A stretch of 64,000 bases of DNA from Methylobacterium sp. E-005. Lineage in GTDB: Bacteria > Pseudomonadota > Alphaproteobacteria > Rhizobiales > Beijerinckiaceae. The stretch is taken from the NCBI RefSeq assembly GCF_022829725.1, contig NZ_JAKSYG010000200.1, positions 1-64,000 of the forward strand, given 5' to 3'. Below are positions 8,416 through 18,119 of this stretch, one piece after another. The notes beneath the pieces were generated by a model. The model was not told where the DNA came from. It searched no databases and saw nothing but the letters and a program-made list of their open reading frames with translations. The position numbers were made by a program, and so were the translations under genes. The stretch's first letter is position 1, and the number at the start of each line of letters is the position of its first letter.

Positions 8416-11400
8416 GTGTCGATCAAAGCCGCCCTGCACCACGTCACCCATTACCGCTACGACCGGCCGATCAGCCTGGGTCCCCAGGTGATCCGCCTGC
8501 GCCCGGCTCCGCACGCGCGCACCAAGATCCCGGCCTACGCGCTGACGGTGACGCCCGCCAACCACTTCCTGAACTGGCAGCAGGATCCGAGCGGCAACTG
8601 GCTCGCCCGCCTCGTCTTCCGGGAGAAGACCGACGAGTTGAAGATCGAGGTCGATCTCACCGCCGACATGGCGGTGATCAACCCGTTCGACTTCTTCGTG
8701 GAGGATTACGCGCAAACCCGGCCCTTCACGTACGACCCGGATCTCGCCGAGGAGCTGGCCCCCTACCGCACTCCGGTCGATGCAGAGTGCCCCGAGATGG
8801 AGGCGCTGCTCGCCCGGCTGCCCGAGGAGCCCAGCACCGTCCAGTTCCTGGTGGCGCTGAACGCCCAGATCGCCCGAGAGACCGCCTACGGCGTCCGCAT
8901 GGAGCCCGGCGTCCAGACGCCCGCCGAGACCCTGCGGCTCAAGAGCGGGTCGTGCCGGGATTCCGCGTGGCTGCTCGTGCAGGTGCTGCGCCGGATCGGC
9001 TTCGCGGCCCGGTTCGTCTCCGGCTACCTGATCCAGCTCGTGCCCGACACGACCGCGGTCGACGGCCCGACCGGGGCGTCCGCCGACTTTACGGATCTGC
9101 ACGCCTGGGCCGAGGTCTACCTGCCGGGCGCCGGCTGGGTCGGCATGGACGCGACCTCGGGGCTGCTCACCGGCGAGGGCCATATCCCGCTGGCCGCGAC
9201 GCCGCACTACCATTCGGCGGCGCCGATCTCGGGGGCGATGGAGCCGGCCAAGACGGACTTCGACTTCCGGATGGCGATCACCCGGGTCGCCGAGACGCCG
9301 CGGATTACCAAGCCGTTCTCGGAGGCGGTCTGGGCCGACATGGACGCGCTGGGCGAGCGGGTTGACGCTGACCTCCTGGCGCAGGACGTGCGGCTGACCA
9401 TGGGCGGCGAGCCGACCTTCGTGTCGGTGGACGATTTCGAGTCGCCCGAGTGGAACATCGCCGCGGTCGGCCCGACCAAGCGCAGCCGCGCCGACCAGCT
9501 GATCCGGCGCCTGCGCGACCGGTTCGGGCCGGGCGGCCTGCTGCATTACGGCCAGGGCAAGTGGTATCCCGGCGAGAGCCTGCCCCGCTGGGCCTTCGCG
9601 CTCTACTGGCGCAAGGACGGCAAGCCGATCTGGCAGGATCCGGCCCTGATCGCCCCGGAGGTGATCGCCGGAGAGGGAGGTCAGGCCACCATCGCGCAGG
9701 CCAAGGCGCTGGCCGACGGGGTGGCCCGCCGCCTCGGCCTGCCCGACTACGTCTTCCCGGCCTTCGAGGACGGCGACCTCTGGGAGAAGAAGGTCGCGGC
9801 GCTGCCGGTCAACGTCACGCCCGCCGAGGCCCGGTCCGGCTCGGTGGAGTTCGACGCCCGGATCAAGCGCGTCTACGCCCGCGGCCTGGGCGAGGCGGCC
9901 GGCTACGTCCTGCCGCTCGCCAGCCTCCCCACCGGCCAGGACGGCGATGCCGACCGGGTCTGGATCTCGGAGAAGTGGGAATTCCGGCGCGGCGGCGCCT
10001 TCCTGGTGCCGGGGGATTCGCCGGTGGGCTTCCGCCTACCCCTGTCGTCCCTGCCCTACGTGCCCCCGGAGCACTACCCCTACTACCAGCCGCAGGACCC
10101 CCTGGAGCCCCGCGCGGCCCTACCCGACGGGCATCCCGGCGAGACAACCGCCAACGGCGCGGGGATCACAGGCGTCGCGGTGCGCACGGCCCTGTCGATC
10201 GAGCCCCGGGACGGGGTGGTGCGGGTGTTCATGCCGCCGGTGCAGCGCGTCGACGAGTATCTCGAACTCGCCGGACACCTCGAAGCGGCGGCGGCCGCGC
10301 TGAACCTGCCGATCCAGATCGAGGGCTACGAGCCGCCCTACGACCCGCGGATCGGCGTGATCAAGGTGACGCCCGATCCCGGCGTGATCGAGGTGAACGT
10401 CCACCCGGCCGCCTCCTGGCGGGAGGCGGTGGCGATCACCACCGACCTCTACGCCGAGGCCCGCCAGACCCGGCTCGGCGCGGAAAAATTCATGACCGAC
10501 GGGCGCCACACCGGCACCGGCGGCGGCAACCACGTGGTGATGGGCGGGGTCACGCCGGACGATTCCCCGTTCCTGCGCCGGCCCGACCTGCTCAAGAGCC
10601 TCGTGCTCTACTGGCAGCGCCACCCGTCGCTCTCCTACCTGTTCTCGGGCCTCTATATCGGCCCGACCAGCCAGGCCCCGCGCATGGACGAGGCCCGTCA
10701 CGACGGGCTCTACGAGCTGGAGATCGCGCTGGCCCAGATCCCCGCCCCCGACGCGCCCAACATCCCGCGCTGGCTGGTCGACCGGGTTTTCCGCAACATC
10801 CTCGTGGACGTCACCGGCAACACCCACCGGGCCGAGATCTGCATCGACAAGCTCTACTCGCCGGACGGGCCGACCGGACGCCTCGGCCTCCTGGAGTTCC
10901 GCGCCTTCGAGATGCCGCCGGACGCCCGGATGAGCCTCGCCCAGCAATTGCTGCTGCGTGCCCTCGTGGCGTGGCTGTGGCGCGAGCCGCAGACCGGGAG
11001 TTGTGTCCGCTGGGGCACGAACCTCCACGATCGGTTCATGCTCCCGCATTTCCTCTGGTCCGACTTCCTCGGGGTGCTGGAGGATCTGCGGGCGGCAGGC
11101 TACGCTTTCGATCCGGTCGCCTTCGAGGCGCAGGCCCTGTTCCGGTTCCCCGTGTTCGGCACGATCGAGCAGGGCGGGGTCCGGATGGAGCTGCGTCAGG
11201 CGCTGGAGCCCTGGCACGTCATGGGCGAGGAAGGGACCAGCGGGGGCACCGTGCGCTTCGTCGACAGCTCGGTCGAGCGGTTGCAGGTCAAGGTCGAGGG
11301 CTTCGTGCCCGAGCGGCACGTCATCGCCTGCAACGGCCGGCGGCTGCCCATGACCTCCACCGGCCGCGGCGGCGAGGCCGTGGCGGGGCTGCGCTTCAAG

Positions 11401-11694
11401 GCGTGGCAGCCGGCCTCCTCGCTGCATCCGACCATCCCCGCCCACGCACCGCTGACCTTCGACATCCTCGATGCCTGGAGCGGACGCTCCCTCGGCGGCT
11501 GCCGCTACCACGTCGCCCATCCGGGCGGCCGCAACTACGAGACCCACCCGGTCAACGCCTACGAGGCCGAGGGTCGGCGCCTCGCCCGGTTCCAGCCGCA
11601 CGGCCACACACCGGGCCAGATCGTGATGCCCCGGCCGGAATCGAGCGCGGAATTCCCGCTGACCCTCGACCTGCGCACGCCGGCCCCGCAATGA
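8416..11694 (+). CDS. Transglutaminase-like protein with DUF2126 domain
   Basis: A 1092-aa protein. Residues 1-90 form the transglutaminase N-terminal beta domain. The transglutaminase-like core has Cys180 (KSGSCRDSAW), His229 (FTDLHAWAEV) and Asp245 (WVGMDATSG), a complete Cys-His-Asp triad. From about 320 to the end lies the large DUF2126 domain with conserved stretches such as RLTMGGEPTFVS, GNHVVMGG and HRAEICIDKLYSP. It starts at GTG. It is first of a three-gene cluster whose member families have been proposed to build and process peptide tags. The actual substrate is unknown. Confidence 0.88.
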   Translation: MSIKAALHHVTHYRYDRPISLGPQVIRLRPAPHARTKIPAYALTVTPANHFLNWQQDPSGNWLARLVFREKTDELKIEVDLTADMAVINPFDFFVEDYAQTRPFTYDPDLAEELAPYRTPVDAECPEMEALLARLPEEPSTVQFLVALNAQIARETAYGVRMEPGVQTPAETLRLKSGSCRDSAWLLVQVLRRIGFAARFVSGYLIQLVPDTTAVDGPTGASADFTDLHAWAEVYLPGAGWVGMDATSGLLTGEGHIPLAATPHYHSAAPISGAMEPAKTDFDFRMAITRVAETPRITKPFSEAVWADMDALGERVDADLLAQDVRLTMGGEPTFVSVDDFESPEWNIAAVGPTKRSRADQLIRRLRDRFGPGGLLHYGQGKWYPGESLPRWAFALYWRKDGKPIWQDPALIAPEVIAGEGGQATIAQAKALADGVARRLGLPDYVFPAFEDGDLWEKKVAALPVNVTPAEARSGSVEFDARIKRVYARGLGEAAGYVLPLASLPTGQDGDADRVWISEKWEFRRGGAFLVPGDSPVGFRLPLSSLPYVPPEHYPYYQPQDPLEPRAALPDGHPGETTANGAGITGVAVRTALSIEPRDGVVRVFMPPVQRVDEYLELAGHLEAAAAALNLPIQIEGYEPPYDPRIGVIKVTPDPGVIEVNVHPAASWREAVAITTDLYAEARQTRLGAEKFMTDGRHTGTGGGNHVVMGGVTPDDSPFLRRPDLLKSLVLYWQRHPSLSYLFSGLYIGPTSQAPRMDEARHDGLYELEIALAQIPAPDAPNIPRWLVDRVFRNILVDVTGNTHRAEICIDKLYSPDGPTGRLGLLEFRAFEMPPDARMSLAQQLLLRALVAWLWREPQTGSCVRWGTNLHDRFMLPHFLWSDFLGVLEDLRAAGYAFDPVAFEAQALFRFPVFGTIEQGGVRMELRQALEPWHVMGEEGTSGGTVRFVDSSVERLQVKVEGFVPERHVIACNGRRLPMTSTGRGGEAVAGLRFKAWQPASSLHPTIPAHAPLTFDILDAWSGRSLGGCRYHVAHPGGRNYETHPVNAYEAEGRRLARFQPHGHTPGQIVMPRPESSAEFPLTLDLRTPAPQ

Positions 11695-11707
11695 CCGGAG
11701 GGCCGTG

Positions 11708-14245
11708 ATGGAGGCGGCGCTCGCGGAGAGTCTCGCCCGAGCCGAGCCGGCGGAGGACCCGCGGGCACGCGTCGCCCGGTGGGCCGCGGATTACCGCCCT
11801 GCCCCCGGCCGGCCGGACGAGTTCCTGGGTCCCGACGGCCAGCCCCGCGGGGCCTGGCCGCGCCTCCTCGACCATCTCGGCGGCCTCACCGAGACGGAGA
11901 TCCTGGCCCGCTTCGTCGCGGCGGAGCGGCACATCCGCGACGCGGGCATCTCGTTCCGGATCGCCGGCGACCAGCGCGAGCATCCCTGGCCGCTCGGCTG
12001 CCTGCCCCTGGTGATCGAGGGGCCCGAGTGGGAGACGCTGAGCGCCGGCATCGTCCAGCGCGCGGAGCTGATGGAGGCGATCCTCGCTGACGTCTACGGG
12101 GATGGACGGCTGGTCGCGGAGGGGCTGCTCCCCGCCGCGATCGTGGCCGGCACGCCGGAATTCCTGCACCCGCTCCACCGGGTCATGCCCCCCGGTGGCC
12201 ATTACCTGAAGCTCTACGCCGCCGATCTCGGCCGGGGGCCGGACGGGCGCTGGCAGGTGCTCGCCGACCGGACGCAGGCCCCCTCGGGCCTCGGCTGGGC
12301 GCTGGAAAACCGGATGGTCCTGGCGCGGACCTTCCCGGATTTCTTCCAGGACCTCCATGTCGAGCGCCTGCCGGCCTTCTTCCAGGCGTTTCGCGACGGG
12401 CTGGCGCTGGGCGCGGAGCGGATCGACCCGCGGATCTGCCTCCTGACCTCCGGCCCCTACAGCAGCACCTATGTCGAGCAGGCGGCGCTCGCCCGCTATC
12501 TCGGCCTGATGCTGGTGGAGGGCGACGACCTCGTCATGCAGGACGGGCGCCTGCACGTGCGCACCGTCTCGGGCCTGAAGCGGGCCGACGCCCTGTGGCG
12601 CCGGATCGACGCCGACTTCCTCGATCCCCTGGAACTGAACCCGGCCTCGCGGCTCGGCGTCCCCGGCATCCTGGAGGCCCTGCGCAACGGCTCCCTGGTG
12701 GTGACCAACATGCCGGGCTCGGGGCTCGTGGAGTCGGCGGCGCTCGCCCCCTATCTCGACGGCATCGCCCGCCGGGTGCTGGGCGAGCCCCTGCGCCTCG
12801 GCCATCCGCAGACATGGTGGTGCGGCGACCTCGAGGGCTTGGGCCATGCCCAGGCCAACCTCGACAGCCTGACCCTGCGCCCGGTCGCCACACCCCAGCG
12901 CGGGGCCGGGCGCGACGCGATCCTGGCGGGTCCGGTCCTGGCGGCGGAGCGCGAGCGGGTGGTGGCGGCCCTGCGCGACCGGCCGTTCGACTACGTCGCC
13001 CAGGAGGCCGCGCCGCTCTCGACCATGCCGGGCTGGGAGCGCGGCCCGGAGGGGCTTTCTCTGGTGCCCCGCCCCTTCGTGGTCCGCGTCTTCGCCACGC
13101 GGACCCCGCTCGGCTGGCAGGTCATGCCCGGGGGCTTCTGCCGGTTCGCCGAGCGCGAGGATGTCGATCCGATCGAATTGCGGCTCGGCATCCGCTCGGC
13201 GGATGTCTGGATCCTCTCGGAGAAACCGATCGCCGCGCCCCTGATCGGCTCGCACGCGGCCCCGCGGGTGCGGCGGGTCGGCGGCCACCTCCCCGCCCGG
13301 GCGGCCGACGGCCTGTTCTGGCTCGGCCGCTACCTGGAGCGCAGCGAGGCGGTGATCCGGCTGGTGCTGGCCCATCTGCGCAGCGTCGGCGACGCGGTCG
13401 GCACCGACATCTCGGGGGCCCTCGACACGCCGGCCGCCCTGGCGTTGCGCGGCCTCCTGCACGAATGGGCCGCCATCGGTGCGCCCGACCTGCCCACCGC
13501 CCGCCTCGCCCAGGAGGCACTCTCCGGGCGCGAGCGGTCGGGCTCGGCCTGGGCGCATATCGGGTCGGCCCGTCGCAACGCCGCCGCCCTGCGCGCCCGC
13601 CTCTCCGGCGAGGTCTGGCGGGTGCTGGCCGATCTCGGCGAATCCCTCTCCCTCGACACCGAGCGGGCCTTGGCCGAATCCCAGCTCACGGGCCGGGCCG
13701 AGCGGGCGCTGAGCCAGCTCGCGGCGCTCTCGGGCCTCACCCACGAGAACATGAGCCGGGCGGAGGGCTGGCACTTCGTCGAGCTCGGTCGGCGGGTCGA
13801 GCGGGCGATCAACACCTGCACCTTCGCGCTGGCCTTCGCCAACGACGAGGCGACGCCGGGCTGCCTCGGGGTGATGCTGTCGCTCTGCGATTCGCAGATC
13901 AGCTACGGGCGCCGCTACCTGCAGGGGGCGGCCCTCGACCCCGTGCGCGACATGGTGCTGCTCGACCCCTACAACCCGCGTTCGATCGCCTTCCAGGCGG
14001 AGGCGATCACCCGGCACCTCGCCGACCTGCCGGCGCTGGCCGCCGACGGCATCCCGGAGCCGCATCACCGCCTCGCGATCCGCATCCTGGCGGATCTGCG
14101 CAGCGGCGAGGCGGCCGATTTCGACGCCGTGCGCCTCACCGCCCTGGAGTCCGACCTCGAGCGCCTCGCCGACGGCATCGCGGCGCGCTACTTCCCGACG
14201 GGGCCGAACGCCCTGCGCCCAGAGAAGCTGATGGGGCTGGCGTGA
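11708..14245 (+). CDS. Circularly permuted ATP-grasp / alpha-E domain fusion
   Basis: An 845-aa fusion. The N-terminal half (about 60-480) is a circularly permuted type 2 ATP-grasp ligase, with GGHYLKLYAADLGRG, LLTSGPYSSTYVEQ, LVEGDDLVMQDG and the VTNMPGSGLVES segment. The C-terminal half (about 510-845) is the all-helical alpha-E (DUF403) domain, with RRVGGHLPARAADGLFWLGRYLERSE and MSRAEGWHFVELGRRVERA. Many genomes keep these as two genes. The ATG at 11708 sits five bases after GGAGGG. The likely activity is ATP-dependent amide-bond formation, inferred from family; it overlaps the next gene by GTGA. Confidence 0.88.
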   Translation: MEAALAESLARAEPAEDPRARVARWAADYRPAPGRPDEFLGPDGQPRGAWPRLLDHLGGLTETEILARFVAAERHIRDAGISFRIAGDQREHPWPLGCLPLVIEGPEWETLSAGIVQRAELMEAILADVYGDGRLVAEGLLPAAIVAGTPEFLHPLHRVMPPGGHYLKLYAADLGRGPDGRWQVLADRTQAPSGLGWALENRMVLARTFPDFFQDLHVERLPAFFQAFRDGLALGAERIDPRICLLTSGPYSSTYVEQAALARYLGLMLVEGDDLVMQDGRLHVRTVSGLKRADALWRRIDADFLDPLELNPASRLGVPGILEALRNGSLVVTNMPGSGLVESAALAPYLDGIARRVLGEPLRLGHPQTWWCGDLEGLGHAQANLDSLTLRPVATPQRGAGRDAILAGPVLAAERERVVAALRDRPFDYVAQEAAPLSTMPGWERGPEGLSLVPRPFVVRVFATRTPLGWQVMPGGFCRFAEREDVDPIELRLGIRSADVWILSEKPIAAPLIGSHAAPRVRRVGGHLPARAADGLFWLGRYLERSEAVIRLVLAHLRSVGDAVGTDISGALDTPAALALRGLLHEWAAIGAPDLPTARLAQEALSGRERSGSAWAHIGSARRNAAALRARLSGEVWRVLADLGESLSLDTERALAESQLTGRAERALSQLAALSGLTHENMSRAEGWHFVELGRRVERAINTCTFALAFANDEATPGCLGVMLSLCDSQISYGRRYLQGAALDPVRDMVLLDPYNPRSIAFQAEAITRHLADLPALAADGIPEPHHRLAIRILADLRSGEAADFDAVRLTALESDLERLADGIAARYFPTGPNALRPEKLMGLA

Positions 14246-15141
14246 TCTATACGCTGCGCCACCGCACCACCTACCGCTACGGCCGGCCGGTGCGCTTCGC
14301 CCGCTGCACCCTGCGGCTCAAGCCGCAGGATGGCGAGGGCCAGAGCGTGCTGGCGAGCGCCGTCACGATCGACCCGAGCCCTGCCACCGCGATGACGCGG
14401 CACGATTATTTCGGGATCGACGCCCTGGCGATCACCCTGGAGACGCCCCACACCACCTTCAGCGTCGAGGCGCTCTCTACCGTGCGGGTCGAGCGCCCCG
14501 AGCCGCCGCCGCCGGAATCCGGGATGGCCTGGGAGCAGGTCCGCGATGCGGTGGTGGCGGGGCGCGACCTCGGCGGCCGGGCGCCGGTGCATTTCCTGTT
14601 TCCGAGCGGCCGGGTGCCGCTGCTGCCCGAGGTGACCGACTACGCGCGGCCGAGCTTTGCCGCCGGCCGCAGCGCCTACGGGGCGGCCCACGACCTGATG
14701 CTGCGGATCGGCCGGAATTTCCGCTTCGATGCCCGGGCCACCAACGTCTACACGCCGCTGTCCGAATCCTTCGCGCTGCGGGCTGGGGTCTGCCAGGATT
14801 TCGCCCACGTGATGATCGCCGCCTTGCGCGGGATGGGCCTGCCGGCCGCCTATGTCAGCGGCTACCTGCGCACGGTGCCGCCGCCCGGCCGCCCGCGCCT
14901 GCGCGGGGCGGATGCGAGTCACGCCTGGGTGGCGGTCTGGTGCGGCGCGGGCTGGCTCGGCCTCGACCCGACCAACGGCGTGGCGGTGCGGGACGACCAC
15001 ATCGTGGTGACCCGCGGCCGGGATTACGGCGACGTGGCGCCGGTCGACGGCATCGTCAGCGGCTCGGGCAAGCAGCGCCTCAAGGTCGAGGTGGATGTGA
15101 TTCCCGATACCGAGACGCAGGATCTGGCGCTGGTGGGGTGA
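14242..15141 (+). CDS. Transglutaminase-like cysteine protease/ligase
   Basis: A 299-aa protein of the bacterial transglutaminase N plus core family. Residues 1-90 are the N-terminal domain (YTLRHRTTYRYGRPV). The core carries Cys184 (RAGVCQDFAHV), His227 (ADASHAWVAV) and Asp242 (LGLDPTNG), so the triad is intact. It starts at GTG within the stop of the ATP-grasp/alpha-E gene, evidence of coupled translation. It probably cleaves or rearranges peptides made by the upstream ligase; this is inference. Confidence 0.88.
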   Translation: MIYTLRHRTTYRYGRPVRFARCTLRLKPQDGEGQSVLASAVTIDPSPATAMTRHDYFGIDALAITLETPHTTFSVEALSTVRVERPEPPPPESGMAWEQVRDAVVAGRDLGGRAPVHFLFPSGRVPLLPEVTDYARPSFAAGRSAYGAAHDLMLRIGRNFRFDARATNVYTPLSESFALRAGVCQDFAHVMIAALRGMGLPAAYVSGYLRTVPPPGRPRLRGADASHAWVAVWCGAGWLGLDPTNGVAVRDDHIVVTRGRDYGDVAPVDGIVSGSGKQRLKVEVDVIPDTETQDLALVG

Positions 15142-15210
15142 GGCCGGACGGTGACGGCCGGGGTCCCCGCCCGTCTTGACGGCCGTCGCCCGCTTGCCGC
15201 ACCCTGACCC

Positions 15211-15465
15211 ATGATAAAGAGCGGGACGCCGATGGTCGCGCAGGTAACGTGGGACCCTGAGGACACGAGCCAGCCGGGCTTTGTCGCGGAATGCCGCCGC
15301 CAGTCGCTGCTGGTCGCGCAAGCCGATGCGGCCGATGAGGCGTTGGGCGCCTTCCTCGATGCCGCCCTCGCCGATCTCGACGAGCCGTCCCTCACCACAT
15401 CGTCTTCGCGGCCCGCTCCGGCCACTCCGCATCGTAGCGCGGGCCGCCGACCTCGCCCGCGGTGA
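15211..15465 (+). pseudogene. Remnant of a MazE-like (DUF3018-type) antitoxin
   Basis: Residues about 14-58 (WDPEDTSQPGFVAECRRQS, then LLVAQADAADEALGAFLDA and ALADLDE) look like the C-terminal half of MazE-family antitoxins. The usual N-terminal DNA-binding part (RMRAMRARK-type) is missing. After LADLDE the reading becomes low-complexity and runs 74 bp into the 3' end of the opposing PPOX gene. No MazF toxin follows. It is best read as a truncated relic. Confidence 0.45.
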
Positions 15466-16003
15466 GCGCCCCCAGGATCGCCCCCGGGCTCGGCAGGCTG
15501 GCCGGATCGATGCGGGACTCCGGATCCCACAGCCCCGCCCGGATGATCGCCCGTGCGCACTGGAAGTAGATCGCCTCCACGGTGATCACGAGCGCGGTGC
15601 GCGGCGCGTGGCCGTCGACGCTGAAGGAGGCCAGCAGATCCGGATCGGCCGAGATCACCGCCCGCCCGTTCACCCGGAGCGTGGTGCCCGAGCCCGGGAT
15701 CAGGAACAGCAGCGCCACCCGGGGATCGCGCACGATGTTGCGCAGCGAGTCGATCCGGTTGTTGCCCCGCCGGTCCGGCAGGATCAGCGTGCGCGGGTCG
15801 GCGACCCGCACGAAGCCCGGCCGGTCCCCGCGCGGGCTGCAATCGAGCCCTTCCGGACCGCTCGTCGCCAGCACCGCGAAGGGCGAGGCGTCGATCAGCG
15901 CCGCGTAATCCGGCGTGACCGAGGCCGCCACCTTGACCGTGGACGCGGCCGCCAGGGGCGCGTGGTAGATCGCCTCCAGGGCGGCGAGACTGTCGACGAT
16001 CAT
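15392..16003 (-). CDS. Pyridoxamine 5'-phosphate oxidase family flavoprotein
   Basis: A 203-aa PPOX-type split-barrel protein. Characteristic segments are FAVLATSGPEGLDCSPRGD (about 42-60), RTLILPDRRGNNRIDSLRNI (about 71-90) and PRVALLFLIPGSGTTLRVNGRA (about 94-115). These fit FMN-binding general stress or F420/FMN oxidoreductase-type members rather than true PdxH. It ends 74 bp inside the decayed antitoxin gene and starts 7 bp downstream of lysK, so it probably shares that transcript. Confidence 0.85.
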   Translation of the reverse strand: MIVDSLAALEAIYHAPLAAASTVKVAASVTPDYAALIDASPFAVLATSGPEGLDCSPRGDRPGFVRVADPRTLILPDRRGNNRIDSLRNIVRDPRVALLFLIPGSGTTLRVNGRAVISADPDLLASFSVDGHAPRTALVITVEAIYFQCARAIIRAGLWDPESRIDPASLPSPGAILGALTAGEVGGPRYDAEWPERAAKTMW

Positions 16004-16010
16004 TGCGCGC

Positions 16011-17711
16011 TCACGCCGCCGTCTTGCCGGCCGCGAAGGCTTCGTGCTCGGCCACCAGCGCCCCCGACAGGGCAGACTGGATCAGCCCCCGCGTCTCCTC
16101 CACTCCGTAAAGTGCCACGAAGGAGCCGAGCCGGGGTCCGCGCGCCTCGCCGAACAGCACGTTGTAGAGGCTCGTGAACCACGCCTGCGACACGCCGGGC
16201 CGCCCGTCCGGGCTCTTGGCCTTGCCGGACGTATCGGGGAAGTGGCGCCGCCCGACCTCGTAGACAGCCGCCTGCAGGGCCTCCGGATCGGTGGAGCCCG
16301 CATGCTCGCCCAGCGTCTCCGACAGGTCCTCCAGCGCCGCCCGCTCCTCGGGAGTCGGCGCCCGGTAGGTCTTGGCGGGCCGCACGAAATCCGAAAAATA
16401 CGTCAGCGCGTGCTTCACCAGCCGGTCGAGGCCCGGATGGGTCTCCGGCCCGGTCTGTGGCGCGTAGCGGCGGATGAAGCCCCACAGCACCGCCGGATCC
16501 TCGGTGTTGGCGACCGCGGCGAGGTTGAGCAGCATCGCGAAGGTCAGGCTCGCGCCCTCCACCCGCTCGGGCTCGGGTGGGTTGCCGGCGTGGAGGTGCC
16601 AGACCGGGTTGCCCAGCCGCAGCTTCGCGTCCTGGCCGGCATAGCGGTCGAGGAAGCCGATATACTCGTCCACGTGCCGGGGGATCACGTCGAAGAACAG
16701 ACGCTTGGCCTCGCGCGGCTTGTTGTACATGAACAGGGCCAGCGAATCCGGCGTGCCGTACTTGAGCCAGTCGTCGATCGTCAGGCCGTTGCCCTTCGAC
16801 TTCGAAATCTTCTGGCCCTTCTCGTCAAGGAACAGCTCGTAGTTGAAGCCCTCCGGCGGCTCACCGCCGAGCGCCCGGGCGATTTTGCCCGAGAGCTTGA
16901 CCGAGTCGATCAGGTCCTTGCCGGCCATCTCGTAATCGACGCCGAGCGCCACCCAGCGCATCGCCCAATCGGGCTTCCATTGCAGCTTGGCGTGGCCGCC
17001 GGTCACCGGCGTCTCGTAGCGCTCGCCGGTCTCGGGATCGCGCCACACGATGGTGCCGCTCTCGGCCTTCACCTCGTCGATCGGCACCTGCATCACGTGG
17101 CCGGTGACCGGGTGGAGCGGCAGGAACGGCGAGTAACTCGCCGAGCGCTCGGCGCGCAGCGACGGCAGCATGATCTCCATCACGGCGTCGTAGTGTTCGA
17201 GCACGCGCAGCAGCACCGTGTCGAACACGCCCGCGCGGTAGCACTCGGTGGCCGAGCGGAACTCGTAACTGAACCCGAAGGCGTCGAGGAAGCGGCGCAA
17301 CTCGGCGTTGTTGTGCGCCCCGAAGCTGTCATGGGTGCCGAACGGGTCCGGCACGCGGGTGAGCGGCTGGTTGAGATGGGCGGCCAGCATCTCCCGGTTC
17401 GGGACGTTGTCGGGCACCTTGCGCAGCCCGTCCATGTCGTCCGAGAAGGCGATCAGCCGGGTCGGCACCGCATCGCGGGTGAGCACCCGGAAGGCGTGGC
17501 GCACCATGGAGGTGCGGGCGACCTCCCCGAACGTGCCGATATGCGGCAGTCCCGAGGGGCCGTAGCCGGTCTCGAACAGCACCTCGCGCTTGCCGGATTT
17601 CTCCAGCCGCGCCACGAGCTTGCGCGCCTCCTCGAAGGGCCAGGCGGCGGCGTTGGCGGCGGCCTCGATGGTGTCGGGGTCGAGGGTCAGGGCTGGGGGT
17701 GCGGCGGACAT
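16011..17711 (-). CDS. lysK: Class I lysyl-tRNA synthetase
   Basis: A 566-aa class I lysine-tRNA ligase, the archaeal-type enzyme found in many alphaproteobacteria instead of class II LysS. It carries the HIGH-like motif PHIG at 56-59 and the KMSKS-like motif KISKS at 301-305, with the expected Rossmann fold between them and a helical anticodon-binding region after about 390. Length is normal. Essential for translation if it is the only LysRS. Confidence 0.95.
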   Translation of the reverse strand: MSAAPPALTLDPDTIEAAANAAAWPFEEARKLVARLEKSGKREVLFETGYGPSGLPHIGTFGEVARTSMVRHAFRVLTRDAVPTRLIAFSDDMDGLRKVPDNVPNREMLAAHLNQPLTRVPDPFGTHDSFGAHNNAELRRFLDAFGFSYEFRSATECYRAGVFDTVLLRVLEHYDAVMEIMLPSLRAERSASYSPFLPLHPVTGHVMQVPIDEVKAESGTIVWRDPETGERYETPVTGGHAKLQWKPDWAMRWVALGVDYEMAGKDLIDSVKLSGKIARALGGEPPEGFNYELFLDEKGQKISKSKGNGLTIDDWLKYGTPDSLALFMYNKPREAKRLFFDVIPRHVDEYIGFLDRYAGQDAKLRLGNPVWHLHAGNPPEPERVEGASLTFAMLLNLAAVANTEDPAVLWGFIRRYAPQTGPETHPGLDRLVKHALTYFSDFVRPAKTYRAPTPEERAALEDLSETLGEHAGSTDPEALQAAVYEVGRRHFPDTSGKAKSPDGRPGVSQAWFTSLYNVLFGEARGPRLGSFVALYGVEETRGLIQSALSGALVAEHEAFAAGKTAA

Positions 17712-17840
17712 GTCTTCGGGATGTGAGGAAAATGCGAAGCGCGCACCCTAGAGCGGTTCGCGCCGGAGCGGAACGCCCGGGGGCGCAATCCGGGGTTCCA
17801 GGGCTGTGTGAGAGGGGCGACGCGGCGCCCGCGCCGGCGT

Positions 17841-18119
17841 TCAAGCCTGTGGCTGCCGAGCGGTGTGGCGAATCCCGAGGACGAGGATCTCGTCATCCGC
17901 AACGCGATAGGTGATGGCATAGGGATAGGGACGCGCCACGACGCGCCTGACGCCGCCGCGGGCCGTCATCGAACCCACGAACGGATGGTGCAGCAGAAGG
18001 TCCATGAGCGCCTGCAGACGCTTCTGCACACAACGCGCGCCGTGCGGGTTTCGCTGGGCGATGTAGGTGAGCAGGCTATCGAGCTGGTCGGCCGCGGGGC
18101 GGGTCAGCCGCAGTCTCAC
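17841..18119 (-). CDS. RelE/ParE-family toxin
   Basis: A 92-aa protein: VRLRLTRPAADQLDSLLTYI, VGSMTARGGVRRVVARPYPYAITYRV and VLGIRHTARQP match the RelE/ParE fold, including the basic strand and C-terminal HxxR-type segment. The GTG at 18119 overlaps the antitoxin stop (GTGA), the usual arrangement. A TTG at 18137 would give a six-residue longer protein but lacks a good ribosome site. Likely target is DNA gyrase (ParE-like) or mRNA (RelE-like); sequence alone does not decide. Confidence 0.85.
   Translation of the reverse strand: MRLRLTRPAADQLDSLLTYIAQRNPHGARCVQKRLQALMDLLLHHPFVGSMTARGGVRRVVARPYPYAITYRVADDEILVLGIRHTARQPQA

Noticed and set aside
11552..14068. An 838-residue minus-strand frame opposite the ATP-grasp gene
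   Set aside because: Same compositional shadow; the plus strand has full domains and overlapping neighbours.
16044..17726. A 560-residue plus-strand frame opposite lysK
   Set aside because: lysK has both HIGH-like and KISKS motifs; the opposite frame has none.
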